The translations under genes and the position numbers were made by a program. The notes beneath the pieces were generated by a model. That model had not been told where the DNA came from, made no database searches, and was given only the letters and a program-made list of their open reading frames with translations. Below are positions 53,159 through 62,212 of a DNA stretch of 64,000 nt, one piece after another; within the stretch, counting starts at the first letter, position 1; each line of letters begins with the position of its first letter. The DNA is from Bacillus sp. Marseille-P3661. Lineage in GTDB: Bacteria > Bacillota > Bacilli > Bacillales > Bacillaceae_J. The stretch spans positions 434,001 to 498,000 of the forward strand of contig NZ_LT965954.1 of the NCBI RefSeq assembly GCF_900240995.1, written 5' to 3'.

Positions 53159-54657
53159 TGATTCCCACTTCTTTCAAATGGATATGTCACCATTCCTTCA
53201 GGTGGTGCTAAGTCCTCGATACTGCATGCGCCTTGCTTATAATGAAGATCTTCATCCATTTCCCGGCGCCCTGTTGGGATTACAAATCGCTCTGTATATT
53301 TTGCAACTCCAAGCAAACGATTCATTTCCTCTAGCTCCTCAACGGTTGTTCCAGCTTCCTCTAAGAGCTTGCTCTTCTGAACCTCATCAATTCCACCGAC
53401 AGTTTTTGCACGCATATGAACGCGCATCGCTGCCATTTTTAAAAGGACTCTGCGGATTACACTTGTATCGTCTGCTGATAAAATGGAAGCTAGGTATTCC
53501 ATCGGAATTCTCATATCGTCAACCGCAGGAATATAACCATCTGCATTTAAGCTTTGTTCGTTTGTAATATGATTCATAATTGGACTAAGTGGTGGAACAT
53601 ACCATACCATTGGCAATGTTCGATATTCAGGATGTAATGGCAGAGCAATCTTCCACTTTATTGCCATTTTATAAATCGGTGATTCCTGTGCACTTTTAAT
53701 CCAGCTATGATTGATTCCTTGCTCCTGTGCCTTTTCAATCACCTCAGGATCAAATGGATCCAAAAATACAGAAAGCTGTGATTCATATAAATCCTTTGGA
53801 TCTTTAACCGATGCCGCTTCTTTCACTTTATCAGCATCGTATAACACCACTCCGATATAGCGAATACGTCCCACACAAGTTTCGGAGCATACTGTCGGAA
53901 GTCCCGCTTCTGTTCGCGGATAACAGAAGTTACATTTTTCCGCTTTGTGTGTATTCCAGTTATAATACACCTTATGATAAGGACAGCCATTCGTACAGAA
54001 CCGCCAACCGCGACAAGCATCTTGATCCACTAACACAATGCCATCTTCATCTCGTTTGTATAACGCACCAGATGGACAGGAAGCCACACAAGACGGATTT
54101 AAACAATGCTCACAAATTCGCGGCAAATACATCATGAATGTTTTTTCATATTCCATCGCGATATGTTCTTGAAGCTTTTGAACATTTGGATCCATCGGAA
54201 CCACTTCACTACCACCCGCTAGGTCGTCATCCCAATTGGAGCCCCATTCTGGCTTATCCATATATTTACCAGTAATCATCGATTTAGGCCGGGCTACAGG
54301 AATGTTTTCTCCTTTCTTCGCTTCATGCAAATGCTCAAAATCATACGTCCATGGCTCATAGAAGTCGTCTAACTCCGCCATATTTGGATTGTAAAAAATA
54401 TTAGCAAGCTTTGAGATTGGACCGCCCGCCCTTAGATGGAGTTTCCCATTTCGCAACACCCAACCGCCTTTGTAGCGGTCGGTATTTTCCCATTCCTTTG
54501 GATATCCAGGACCAGGGCGAGTTTCCACATTGTTATACCAGACATACTCCATGCCTGGTCGATTTGTCCAGACGTTTTTACACGTTACAGAACAAGTATG
54601 ACAGCCAATACATTTGTCTAAATGCATGACCATCGCGACTTGTGCTTTAATTCTCAA
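53155..54657 (-). CDS. narH: Respiratory nitrate reductase beta (iron-sulfur) subunit
   Basis: A 500-residue ferredoxin-like subunit with four cysteine groups: [13 protein letters not shown] near 17, [16 protein letters not shown] near 185, [15 protein letters not shown] near 216 (the Trp marks the 3Fe-4S cluster) and [15 protein letters not shown]. It relays electrons from NarI to NarG. The TTG start has GGAGG 9-10 nt upstream. It overlaps narG by 11 nt. Confidence 0.95.
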   Translation of the reverse strand: MRIKAQVAMVMHLDKCIGCHTCSVTCKNVWTNRPGMEYVWYNNVETRPGPGYPKEWENTDRYKGGWVLRNGKLHLRAGGPISKLANIFYNPNMAELDDFYEPWTYDFEHLHEAKKGENIPVARPKSMITGKYMDKPEWGSNWDDDLAGGSEVVPMDPNVQKLQEHIAMEYEKTFMMYLPRICEHCLNPSCVASCPSGALYKRDEDGIVLVDQDACRGWRFCTNGCPYHKVYYNWNTHKAEKCNFCYPRTEAGLPTVCSETCVGRIRYIGVVLYDADKVKEAASVKDPKDLYESQLSVFLDPFDPEVIEKAQEQGINHSWIKSAQESPIYKMAIKWKIALPLHPEYRTLPMVWYVPPLSPIMNHITNEQSLNADGYIPAVDDMRIPMEYLASILSADDTSVIRRVLLKMAAMRVHMRAKTVGGIDEVQKSKLLEEAGTTVEELEEMNRLLGVAKYTERFVIPTGRREMDEDLHYKQGACSIEDLAPPEGMVTYPFERSGNQ

Positions 54658-57600
54658 GCCAGTCGACCTCCTTTAATGGGCGAACAATCGCCATTGTATC
54701 TCTCTGGCTACCAGTCGGACCATAGTAATTAAAACCATAGCTTAACTGCGAATAACCGCCAATCATATGTGTTGCTTTCGGAAATATTCTAGTTACACTG
54801 TTATGTGTACCACCACGATTTTTGTTAATGGTATTCCCAGGTACACCCATTGTCCTATCTTGGGCATGATGCATGTAAACCGCGCCTCGTGGCATCCGGT
54901 ACGTAAGAACGGCTCTTGCGACAACCGCACCATTTCTGTTATAAAGCTCGATCCAATCATTATCCTTTATTCCAATTTCAGCAGCATCCTCTTCATTCAT
55001 CCAGACAACCTGCCAGCCACGGAATAATTGAACCATATGCCTTGTATCCGTAAACATTGTATGAATACCCCATTTTTGGTGTGGGGTCATATAGCGAAGT
55101 GTGATCGATTTCCCGTTATTTTCAACTTCTTTTTCACCTTTAACAAAAGGTCCTTTGTTAATCGGTGGAAGGTATAACGGAAGTCCTTCTCCATAATCAA
55201 GCATCACCTCATGGTCTAGATAAAAGCTTTGTCGGCCGGTTAGAGTATGCCATGGAATATGATATTCCTTATTCACAGTAAACGGCGAATAGCGACGATT
55301 ATCATTTTCTAAACCACTCCACACAGGAGTCGAAATCGTTTGACGCGGCTGAATCGTTAAGGCATCTAGTGTAAAGTCTTCATCCTCACGTCCTTCTGAA
55401 ATATGGCCTAACTTTTTGCCTGTCTTTTGTTCCATAGACTTCCAGCCTTCAACTGCCCGCTTTCCGTTAGTTGCGCCTGACATTAGAAGAATGGCGTTAA
55501 TTGCCTGCACGTCCTTATATAAAGAAGGATAGCCCTTGCCGATTCCTTCATGCTTGGACGGTCCAAGACGATCCATTAATGATTGGTATACTGTATCCCC
55601 AGGTATTTTTACGCCTTTTGTACCATAACCATTTTTAATATTAGGACCCACTGTAATCCACATATCATAGACATTTGGATAATCTCGTTTCACAAAGTTT
55701 AAATTTGGCATCGTTTTACCAGGAATACCTTCTACTTCACCTTTGCGCCAATCCTTTACTTTTCCAAAAGGTTGGGCAATTTCATTAATCGTATCATGAG
55801 CAAGCGGTGAGATGACTACGTCCTCTTGCGCTGGCAAATACTTTCTCGCTAACTCTGAAAAAGTTTTAGCAATCTCGCGGAACGCATCCCAGTCACTCCT
55901 TGTATCCCATGGAGGATTAATCGCAGCGTTAAACGGATGCACAAATGGATGTAAATCTGTTGTACTAATATCCTGTTTTTCATACCAAGTAGCAGCTGGC
56001 AAGATAATATCGGAGAAAAGTCCCGAACTGGTCATTCGGAAATCCATACTTATAAATAAATCCGTTTTCGCTTCCGGTGGTTTCTCGGTTATTTTTACAT
56101 CTTTCGGCTGCCAAGACTTTTCAGGATCGGATAAAACGGTATCCTTGGAGCCAATTAAATGCTTTACAAAATACTCATGGCCCTTTCCGCTATCGCCAAG
56201 TAAATTAGAGCGCCAGTTAAAGAAAACACGAGGAAAGTTACGTGGATCATTCGGATTTTCAATCGCAAAATCAAGCCTGCCATCGACAAGTTGTTTGGCA
56301 ATATCCTTTGTAATAGCCTCGTCATCATCTTTGTATTTTTCACGTGCTTCTCTCATTACATCTAGTGTGTTTTGGGAAAGTGATGGAAAACTTGGTAACC
56401 AGCCTAGGCGTGCGGATAAAGCATTAAAGTCAGCTGGGTGTATTTTGGTATACTGACTTCCCCAGTCATTTTGAACTTCATCTGCGTCATATTCGTATCT
56501 GAATTGCTCGGTGGCAAAATAGAAAAATGAAGTTCCATTCATTAAACGTGGTGACTTTACCCAGTCATTTGCGAATGCGATTTGTTGGAAACCCTCTAAT
56601 GGACGCACCTTTTCTTGACCTACATAATGAGCCCAGCCACCGCCATTTACACCTTGAGATCCTGTTAATAATATTAAGTTTAAGATCGAACGGTAAATTT
56701 GGTCACTATGGTACCAGTGATTGGTGCCGCCACCCATCGCAATCATGGACTTTCCATTTGTAAGAGCTGCATTTTCGGCAAATTCTCGAGCCACTTGAAT
56801 GACATGTTCTTTTTTTACACCGGTGATACTTTCTTGCCACGCAGGTGTATACGGTCTTGTTGCATCATTATAGTCAGTTGGATAGTCTCCGTTTAAACCT
56901 CTACTAATTCCCGTATGAGCAAGCATCAAGTCGAAAACAGTGGTGACAATAAGCTCATTTCCAGACTTATCTTTCATTTTTTTTACAGGAACGCCACGCT
57001 CGACTTTTCCGCCCTGCTCTTTCGCAAAATACGGAAACTCAACCATCACAACATCATCGGAATCATTAAGGAAACTAAGCTTTGGATTAATGGCTGTACC
57101 ATCCTCCGCTTGCATATCCAAATTCCACTTATTACTGCTATCCCAGCGGTGACCTTGGCTACCATTAGGCACTGCAATGTTATTAGAAGTTTCATCCCAT
57201 ACAATGGTCTTCCATTCACCAAGCTCATGCTGGTCATAAAAATCAGAAGCTCGGACAAATCGGTCTGTACGGTAGTTTTCAGTTTTTTTATTTAAAATAA
57301 CTAGATACGGAAGATCGGTATATTGCTTTACATAATCCGTAAAATATGGTGTCTCTTTATCCACGTAAAATTCTTTTAGTATAACATGTGTCATCGCCAT
57401 CGCAAGTGCACCATCTGTACCCGCCTTTGCTGGTAACCAAATATCAGCAAACTTGTCATACTCGGCATAGTCCGGACTTACTCCCACTATTTTTGTCCCG
57501 TTATAGCGTGATTCCACCATAAAATGGGCATCTGGAGTTCTTGTTTGTGGAATGTTAGTACCCCAAATGATAAAGTATTTCGTGTTATACCAATCTCCAC

Positions 57601-58327
57601 TTTCTGGAACATCTGTTTGATCTCCCCAAACCTGCGGTGAAGCTGGTGGTAAGTCTGCATACCAATCGTAAAAGCTAAGAATGGTCCCTCCAATTAAGGA
57701 TAAAAACCTTGTTCCGCCTGAATAACTGACCATTGACATCGCTGGAATTGGACTGAAACCAACGATACGATCTGGGCCATATTTTTTAATGGTATAAATA
57801 GTAGATGCTGCAATCATTTCGCAGACATCCTTCCACGTACCTCTGATAAAGCCACCTTTCCCACGAGCGGATACGTATTGAGCACGTTTTTCTGGATTCG
57901 TTACAATATTTTCCCATGCCTGAACGGAATTATCAGCTCTTTTCAGCTCTTCTTTCCATAATGCATAAAGGTCACCGCGAACATATGGATATTTCACACG
58001 AGTAGGACTGTATGTATACCATGAGAAACTCGCACCACGCGGGCAACCTCTTGGTTCGTAATCTGGGAAATCATCTCCTGTAGATGGATAATCTGTTTGC
58101 TGCGTTTCGTACGCGATAATTCCATCTTTCACATGTATTCTCCAGCTACAAGAACCAGTACAGTTTACACCATGTGTGGAGCGAACAATCTTATCAAAAG
58201 CCCAACGATGGCGGTAGACCGATTCCCAGTCACGAGGTCGGGGGCTTTCCTCTGTCCAGCCGTCATTGATGCGCTCTCCACGAACTAAATGCTTTAATGA
58301 ATGTAGTAGATTATTTTTCTTTGCCAC
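54647..58327 (-). CDS. narG: Respiratory nitrate reductase alpha (molybdopterin) subunit
   Basis: A 1226-residue catalytic subunit that reduces nitrate to nitrite on the cytoplasmic face. The N terminus has the unusual His-Cys 4Fe-4S site (THGVNCTGSCSWRIHVKDG near 50). The Mo-ligand Asp lies in YDWYADLPPASPQVWGDQTD near 218. The molybdopterin guanine dinucleotide regions and the C-terminal MHHAQDRT segment are present. The start could be the ATG at 58336, but AAAGGG abuts it; the GTG at 58327 has proper spacing. Its first codons overlap the small gene upstream. No twin-arginine signal, as expected for NarG. Confidence 0.95.
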   Translation of the reverse strand: MAKKNNLLHSLKHLVRGERINDGWTEESPRPRDWESVYRHRWAFDKIVRSTHGVNCTGSCSWRIHVKDGIIAYETQQTDYPSTGDDFPDYEPRGCPRGASFSWYTYSPTRVKYPYVRGDLYALWKEELKRADNSVQAWENIVTNPEKRAQYVSARGKGGFIRGTWKDVCEMIAASTIYTIKKYGPDRIVGFSPIPAMSMVSYSGGTRFLSLIGGTILSFYDWYADLPPASPQVWGDQTDVPESGDWYNTKYFIIWGTNIPQTRTPDAHFMVESRYNGTKIVGVSPDYAEYDKFADIWLPAKAGTDGALAMAMTHVILKEFYVDKETPYFTDYVKQYTDLPYLVILNKKTENYRTDRFVRASDFYDQHELGEWKTIVWDETSNNIAVPNGSQGHRWDSSNKWNLDMQAEDGTAINPKLSFLNDSDDVVMVEFPYFAKEQGGKVERGVPVKKMKDKSGNELIVTTVFDLMLAHTGISRGLNGDYPTDYNDATRPYTPAWQESITGVKKEHVIQVAREFAENAALTNGKSMIAMGGGTNHWYHSDQIYRSILNLILLTGSQGVNGGGWAHYVGQEKVRPLEGFQQIAFANDWVKSPRLMNGTSFFYFATEQFRYEYDADEVQNDWGSQYTKIHPADFNALSARLGWLPSFPSLSQNTLDVMREAREKYKDDDEAITKDIAKQLVDGRLDFAIENPNDPRNFPRVFFNWRSNLLGDSGKGHEYFVKHLIGSKDTVLSDPEKSWQPKDVKITEKPPEAKTDLFISMDFRMTSSGLFSDIILPAATWYEKQDISTTDLHPFVHPFNAAINPPWDTRSDWDAFREIAKTFSELARKYLPAQEDVVISPLAHDTINEIAQPFGKVKDWRKGEVEGIPGKTMPNLNFVKRDYPNVYDMWITVGPNIKNGYGTKGVKIPGDTVYQSLMDRLGPSKHEGIGKGYPSLYKDVQAINAILLMSGATNGKRAVEGWKSMEQKTGKKLGHISEGREDEDFTLDALTIQPRQTISTPVWSGLENDNRRYSPFTVNKEYHIPWHTLTGRQSFYLDHEVMLDYGEGLPLYLPPINKGPFVKGEKEVENNGKSITLRYMTPHQKWGIHTMFTDTRHMVQLFRGWQVVWMNEEDAAEIGIKDNDWIELYNRNGAVVARAVLTYRMPRGAVYMHHAQDRTMGVPGNTINKNRGGTHNSVTRIFPKATHMIGGYSQLSYGFNYYGPTGSQRDTMAIVRPLKEVDWLEN

Positions 58328-58616
58328 TATTTCCATCCCTTTCTCTTAAGAGTTTCCCTAGTGGATTAAAATCTTCTCCTATAATTCGGAACGATTCCTT
58401 CCCTTCTTGGAACTCCTCAAGGAAGACTTTCCAACTCGTAGCATTGGCTGCAGCTAGAATTAGACGTTGTAATGTACCCAATTCTTGAATGTCATAGATT
58501 TCTGTAATCATTCTTGCAGGGATATCACCAAATCTCATCCGCAATACAGCTATTAAATCCTCACGGTCATCCACTAACATTGCGTCATTCTCAAATGAAA
58601 ACAATTTTACTTCCAA
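58311..58616 (-). CDS. Uncharacterised small protein upstream of narG
   Basis: A 101-residue acidic protein with no family I recognise. Visible parts: MEVKLFSFENDAMLVDDRED, a helical middle (IYDIQELGTLQRLILAAANA), and a charged C terminus. It starts at TTG (58616) with AAAGGGG directly against it, so the TTG at 58604 may be the true start. Its end overlaps narG by about 20 nt, which implies translational coupling. As part of the nar transcript it may assist nitrate reductase; that is inference. Confidence 0.65.
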   Translation of the reverse strand: MEVKLFSFENDAMLVDDREDLIAVLRMRFGDIPARMITEIYDIQELGTLQRLILAAANATSWKVFLEEFQEGKESFRIIGEDFNPLGKLLRERDGNSGKEK

Positions 58617-58623
58617 CCCCTTT

Positions 58624-58935
58624 TTACACTCTAACCATTTTGAAATAGTCCGAGATTAATTGGTTTTTGCATGTTTCCGCAGTTTCCTTGAAAAATTGGA
58701 TCACTTCTTCATCTGGTTTCATCGCTTGCTCAAAAGTCACAAAAACTGTAACAGATTGTGAAAAGGAGCGAGAATATCGTAATTTCACTTCAAACCCTTG
58801 TTCCTGTTTAACCACTGTCGAATAGATATCGTAAGAATGAATATTATAGTTTGAAAAAACCTCAACCATTTTTTGATATAGGTTTGGCGCGGCAAATCGC
58901 AGTAATTTCTCCTTAAGTGGAACTTTTTTATCCAT
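58624..58935 (-). CDS. Uncharacterised small protein of the nar operon
   Basis: A 103-residue protein, not recognised. It contains KLLRFAAPNLYQKMVEVFSN, then alternating strands (YSTVVKQEQGFEVKLRYSRS and FSQSVTVFVTFEQA), and a C-terminal helix, suggesting a compact alpha/beta fold. The ATG at 58935 has AAAGAGG 6 nt upstream. It lies 8 nt before the next small gene and 39 nt after the hemerythrin gene. Confidence 0.65.
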   Translation of the reverse strand: MDKKVPLKEKLLRFAAPNLYQKMVEVFSNYNIHSYDIYSTVVKQEQGFEVKLRYSRSFSQSVTVFVTFEQAMKPDEEVIQFFKETAETCKNQLISDYFKMVRV

Positions 58936-58974
58936 TTTCATCCTCTTTCCTAAGTTTCCTAATTTCTCCAGTTA

Positions 58975-59397
58975 TTATCCGTTGCTTGCTAAAAGTTTAT
59001 TCATTTCATCATCATTATGAATTTCATCAATGATAATGAGACTATCGAGCAAAGGGATCATTCGATGATCTGGTTCTTGGGATTCTAAACTTTCCTTCAT
59101 TGTGTCAACAATTCGCCGCATTAAATCATGATCACGGGTCAACTGATATATAAGTTTTTTTAGTTTTGGATTGTCCTCAACGACCTCCTTATATAAGCCT
59201 TCTTCCTCTGATTCGGCATGTTTAAGTGTGCGTGACTCCCAATGATCAATAGCAATCTCAGCTACTTGAAGAGCTTTTTCCTTCTCACCCTCATCTAGAC
59301 ATTTACGAAATAAATCTCTCAATTCCCTAGCTTCATTTAATGCAGCTTCATGAATTGAAGAATGTGAATCCTGTTTCCTTAAACTAGGTCCTGTCAT
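58975..59397 (-). CDS. Hemerythrin (HHE) domain protein
   Basis: A 140-residue helical-bundle protein. Histidines and acids suited to a di-iron site are in AIDHWESRTLKHAESEEEGLY (about 50-70), TRDHDLMRRI near 89 and IDEIHNDDEM near 130. Bacterial HHE proteins bind O2 or NO, or repair iron-sulfur clusters (the ScdA/RIC group). AAAGGGTG precedes the ATG. It is the first gene of the apparent hemerythrin-small-small-narGHJI operon, so a part in protecting or maturing the iron-sulfur-rich nitrate reductase is plausible. Confidence 0.8.
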   Translation of the reverse strand: MTGPSLRKQDSHSSIHEAALNEARELRDLFRKCLDEGEKEKALQVAEIAIDHWESRTLKHAESEEEGLYKEVVEDNPKLKKLIYQLTRDHDLMRRIVDTMKESLESQEPDHRMIPLLDSLIIIDEIHNDDEMNKLLASNG

Positions 59398-59695
59398 AAA
59401 TAACTCACCCTTTCATTTTTTTACAATTTTCGCCATCTTAATCAATATTCATTTCCAATATCAGGTAGGTTAAACTTGATATTGTTGTATTTTTAAAAAT
59501 GATGATTTTTAGTCTTTTCACTGTCCTCTCCACACTCCTACAAGAGTCACCGCACATTCCGCTCCTAATTACTATTCAACAATAAGCTTTATAAAGAAAA
59601 AAACGCCCGTCCTAGTTGACGCAGCGTATCATATATACTGAATAAATTCACTTTTCAGTAATGTAAGAAAATGACCCCTTTTTTGAAAGCATAGC
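59398..59695. promoter_or_regulatory. Control region of the nar operon, 298 nt
   Basis: Lies upstream of the hemerythrin gene. An 8-bp inverted repeat CAATATCA (59456-59463) and TGATATTG (59477-59484) is a candidate regulator site. A half FNR-like TTGATTAAGAT occurs on the minus strand near 59439-59449. The narK terminator occupies 59603-59627. No gene seen. Confidence 0.45.
59603..59627 (-). terminator. Terminator of narK
   Basis: ACGC and CGTC pair with GACG and GCGT around a CTAGTT-type loop; the minus strand continues with TTTTTTTC. About 70 nt past the narK stop. Confidence 0.65.
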
Positions 59696-61195
59696 TTAAC
59701 TCTTTTTGTAGTCTGATATATCATGAAACCCTGCAACATAATACATAAATTGTCCCGCATTATTTTTCACAGCATTAATAGTTAAATGTTCGAGGTAAAT
59801 CTCCCCATTCTTTCGTTTATTCCAAACTTCTCCTTGCCAAAAATGATGCTCTTTGATGTCCTCCCACATTTTTTTATAAAACTCGGGTTCATGTTTACCC
59901 GACCTTAAAATACTTGGTGTTTTACCCAACGCTTCATTAGGTTCATAACCAGTTACTGCGGTAAACGCCGGATTAACTTTTTGAATTTCACCGCTAGTAT
60001 CAGTAATCATCATCGCTTGGCTAGTATTATTGATAATAATATCTGCCAGATTTAGCTTGTCAGTATAGTACATCCATATAACAAGAATTAAACTCGCTAA
60101 AGCAAATTCCGATAATGCCATAAATCCAATTGCATAATGCCCTGTTAAACTATTTACTGTGGTTAGAATTATCGGTGGGAAAAAGCCACCTAATCCTCCC
60201 ATCGCTGCAACTACCCCATTTACAATTCCACCCTGTTTCGAGAAATAAAGAGGAACTAATTTAAAAATAGTTCCATTTCCAATTCCAGAGCAGATTGCTA
60301 CCGTTAATGTACCTATTGTATATAGTAAAAGTGTTGGAGAGAATGAAAGCAATACACCCGATAGAGTTAACCCTGCAAATACAATCATTAATATTTTAAA
60401 CGGATTAAATTTATCACCAAGCCATCCGCCAATCGGTCTTAGTAATGTACATAAAGCAATAAATCCAGCTGTACGTAATCCAGCATCCACTTCAGATAAA
60501 TTAAACTGCGAAACTAAAAAGTTAGGCAAATAAACTGTAAAAGCTACAAAAGACCCAAAAGTGATAAAGTAAAACAAACTTAAAAACCATAGCTTTTCAT
60601 CACGATAAACAGCGAGTATTTGCTCCTTTAATGATGTCTTAGCCTTTGTCTCATGCTTGTCTCCAAAAAGGAAGGTTAGTATAGAAAAAAGCAACAAAGG
60701 AAGTAGCAAAAAACGAACTCCCACTTGCCAACCATATTGATTTGCGATGATCGGCGCTCCAAAAGATGTAAACGCTGTTCCAATATTCCCCACTCCATAT
60801 ATTCCATTAACAAATCCATGCCGTTCTTTTGGATAGTATTTTGGTAAGGACGTTACCCCAATTGAAAATATAGCACCACCTACACCAAGGAATAATCCAG
60901 AAACGATTAAATCTGCAAAGGAATCTGCTAAACTTAAATAATATACAGGCAACATTAAAAAAAGAAGGCTTATGAGGAAAAGCTTTCGAGAACCAAAACG
61001 GTTGGTCCAGAATCCTACTGCAACACGCAGTATCGATCCCAAAATAACCGGTACTGCTGTGACCAACGAGATCTGCCCCGCTGTTAATTGGATGTCTTCC
61101 TTAATAAAGGACAATAAGGATGATATGATAACCCAGACCATGAAACCTACAATTAAACTTAAAGTTTGAAGAGGCAACTGCAGCTTCTTAATCAT
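59696..61195 (-). CDS. narK: NarK-type nitrate/nitrite transporter fused to a PAS domain
   Basis: A 499-residue protein. Residues 1-380 form a 12-helix major-facilitator nitrate/nitrite carrier with the NarK-type Gly-rich stretches (YGVGNIGTAFTSFGAP, SGIGNGTIFKLVP, NGVVAAMGGLGGFFPP). Residues about 388-499 are a PAS/PAC sensor domain: NNTSQAMMITDTSGEIQKVN, FTAVTGYEPNEALGKTP, then the PAC part ending AGFHDISDYKKS. A transporter carrying a cytoplasmic PAS tail is unusual. There is no frameshift or second start at the junction. TGGAGGGG precedes the ATG. It stands alone upstream of the nar operon. Confidence 0.92.
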   Translation of the reverse strand: MIKKLQLPLQTLSLIVGFMVWVIISSLLSFIKEDIQLTAGQISLVTAVPVILGSILRVAVGFWTNRFGSRKLFLISLLFLMLPVYYLSLADSFADLIVSGLFLGVGGAIFSIGVTSLPKYYPKERHGFVNGIYGVGNIGTAFTSFGAPIIANQYGWQVGVRFLLLPLLLFSILTFLFGDKHETKAKTSLKEQILAVYRDEKLWFLSLFYFITFGSFVAFTVYLPNFLVSQFNLSEVDAGLRTAGFIALCTLLRPIGGWLGDKFNPFKILMIVFAGLTLSGVLLSFSPTLLLYTIGTLTVAICSGIGNGTIFKLVPLYFSKQGGIVNGVVAAMGGLGGFFPPIILTTVNSLTGHYAIGFMALSEFALASLILVIWMYYTDKLNLADIIINNTSQAMMITDTSGEIQKVNPAFTAVTGYEPNEALGKTPSILRSGKHEPEFYKKMWEDIKEHHFWQGEVWNKRKNGEIYLEHLTINAVKNNAGQFMYYVAGFHDISDYKKS

Positions 61196-61276
61196 TTATA
61201 AATCCCCTCCACCATGAAATACTTTTTCTAGCATATTTTCACAAAGTTTCATTCTTTTTATTCTAATAAAATAAAA

Positions 61277-61302
61277 AACATAGCGTTAACCCACGCTATG
61301 TT
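61277..61302 (-). terminator. Terminator overlapping the end of the 71-residue gene
   Basis: AACATAGCGT (61277-61286) and ACGCTATGTT (61293-61302) form a perfect 10-bp stem with a 6-nt loop, followed on the minus strand by a TTTTAT run. The stop codon lies within the stem. Confidence 0.78.
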
Positions 61303-61511
61303 CTTTGAACTTCTTCATCAAATAATTTTTTTTGACGAGTCATTATTGCAATCGCTTGATCTGAGATTTGACTTAATTCTTTGTATAGTTCTTTAGAGGA
61401 TTGTGTATCTCCCTCGTTTACTTCTTGGAAGATTTGCTCTGCTAACTCACGTCTTCTATGACCAATATCCCGTAACTCTTGACCTAACTGCTCCAATTGT
61501 TGACGATCCAA
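61296..61511 (-). CDS. Small coiled-coil protein of unknown function
   Basis: A 71-residue, highly charged helical protein (LEQLGQELRDIGHRRRELAE, then QIFQEVNEGD and ELYKELSQISDQ), probably a two-helix coiled coil. No family recognised. The TTG at 61511 is chosen because GGAGG lies 8 nt upstream; the longer frame from 61535 includes that site. It sits between narK and the cupredoxin gene on the same strand. Confidence 0.65.
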   Translation of the reverse strand: MDRQQLEQLGQELRDIGHRRRELAEQIFQEVNEGDTQSSKELYKELSQISDQAIAIMTRQKKLFDEEVQRT

Positions 61512-61693
61512 TAATATAACCTCCAGTTTATTCAATGCTGAATTCGCATTCTGTTGCTTAGTATAAACTGCGAATTATCATATCATTCCTTGTGTAGAAA
61601 TAAGAAAAAACGGAATTTACCATTATGGCAAATCCCGTGTTAGTACAAGTAGAAAAGCAAATCACTTTTCCCCCTAATGGTTATTTTAATATT

Positions 61694-62140
61694 TTAATCA
61701 ACGACAATATATGCTATCATCGGGCCATTATGACCGATATTTTGGTGAGTTGTACAAATTAAGCGATATGTACCCTCATTATCAAACCTCAAGTTTACAA
61801 CCGTTTCTTCACCTTTTTTCACGACTCCTTTGATATCAGTACCTTCAATATAAAAAGGATGCTCCTGACCATTTACACCAAAGATACTAAGCTTTACATC
61901 CTCACTTTTTGGTACGACAATTGTTCCGGGATCCCACCGGTAAGATTCGATCTCTTTACCGTTCTCTAACTTGGTCTTCAGCTCTCCCGTGACCATATTT
62001 AATACTATTTCATTCCCCACAGCTGGTTGGTCTGAAGCCGGGATTGCTTCTTCTTGAAGAAATATAGTTGCGCCGAACCCAAGAAGTAAAAGAATTGCAA
62101 ACAAAATAATCCACTTTTTCCTTATTACTATTGTATACAT
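61694..62140 (-). CDS. Membrane-anchored cupredoxin
   Basis: A 148-residue protein: an N-terminal membrane helix (KKWIILFAILLLLGFGATIF, about 8-27) followed by a cupredoxin domain outside the cell. Copper-ligand candidates are His in NGQEHPFYIEG and the Cys-His-Met group in CTTHQNIGHNGPM near the C terminus, like the ligand loop of CuA/nitrosocyanin-type domains. It may carry electrons to a periplasm-side reductase or store copper. AAGGGAGG precedes the ATG, with a hairpin just upstream (62157-62178). Confidence 0.82.
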   Translation of the reverse strand: MYTIVIRKKWIILFAILLLLGFGATIFLQEEAIPASDQPAVGNEIVLNMVTGELKTKLENGKEIESYRWDPGTIVVPKSEDVKLSIFGVNGQEHPFYIEGTDIKGVVKKGEETVVNLRFDNEGTYRLICTTHQNIGHNGPMIAYIVVD

Positions 62141-62156
62141 AAAAAATTCCTCCCTT

Positions 62157-62178
62157 CTCGTACATGTTTATGCACGAG
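62157..62178 (-). promoter_or_regulatory. Hairpin just upstream of the cupredoxin ribosome binding site
   Basis: On the minus strand CTCGTGCAT and ATGTACGAG form a 9-bp stem (one G-U pair) with loop AAAC, ending within 3 nt of GGGAGG. It could shield the 5' end or modulate translation. Confidence 0.4.
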
Positions 62179-62212
62179 TATGAAGGAACTTGTCTATAAC
62201 TCAAACTTCTTT

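Noticed and set aside
55812-56456. Plus-strand open frames inside narG
   Set aside because: They are antisense shadows of a well-supported coding gene, without ribosome sites or recognisable products.
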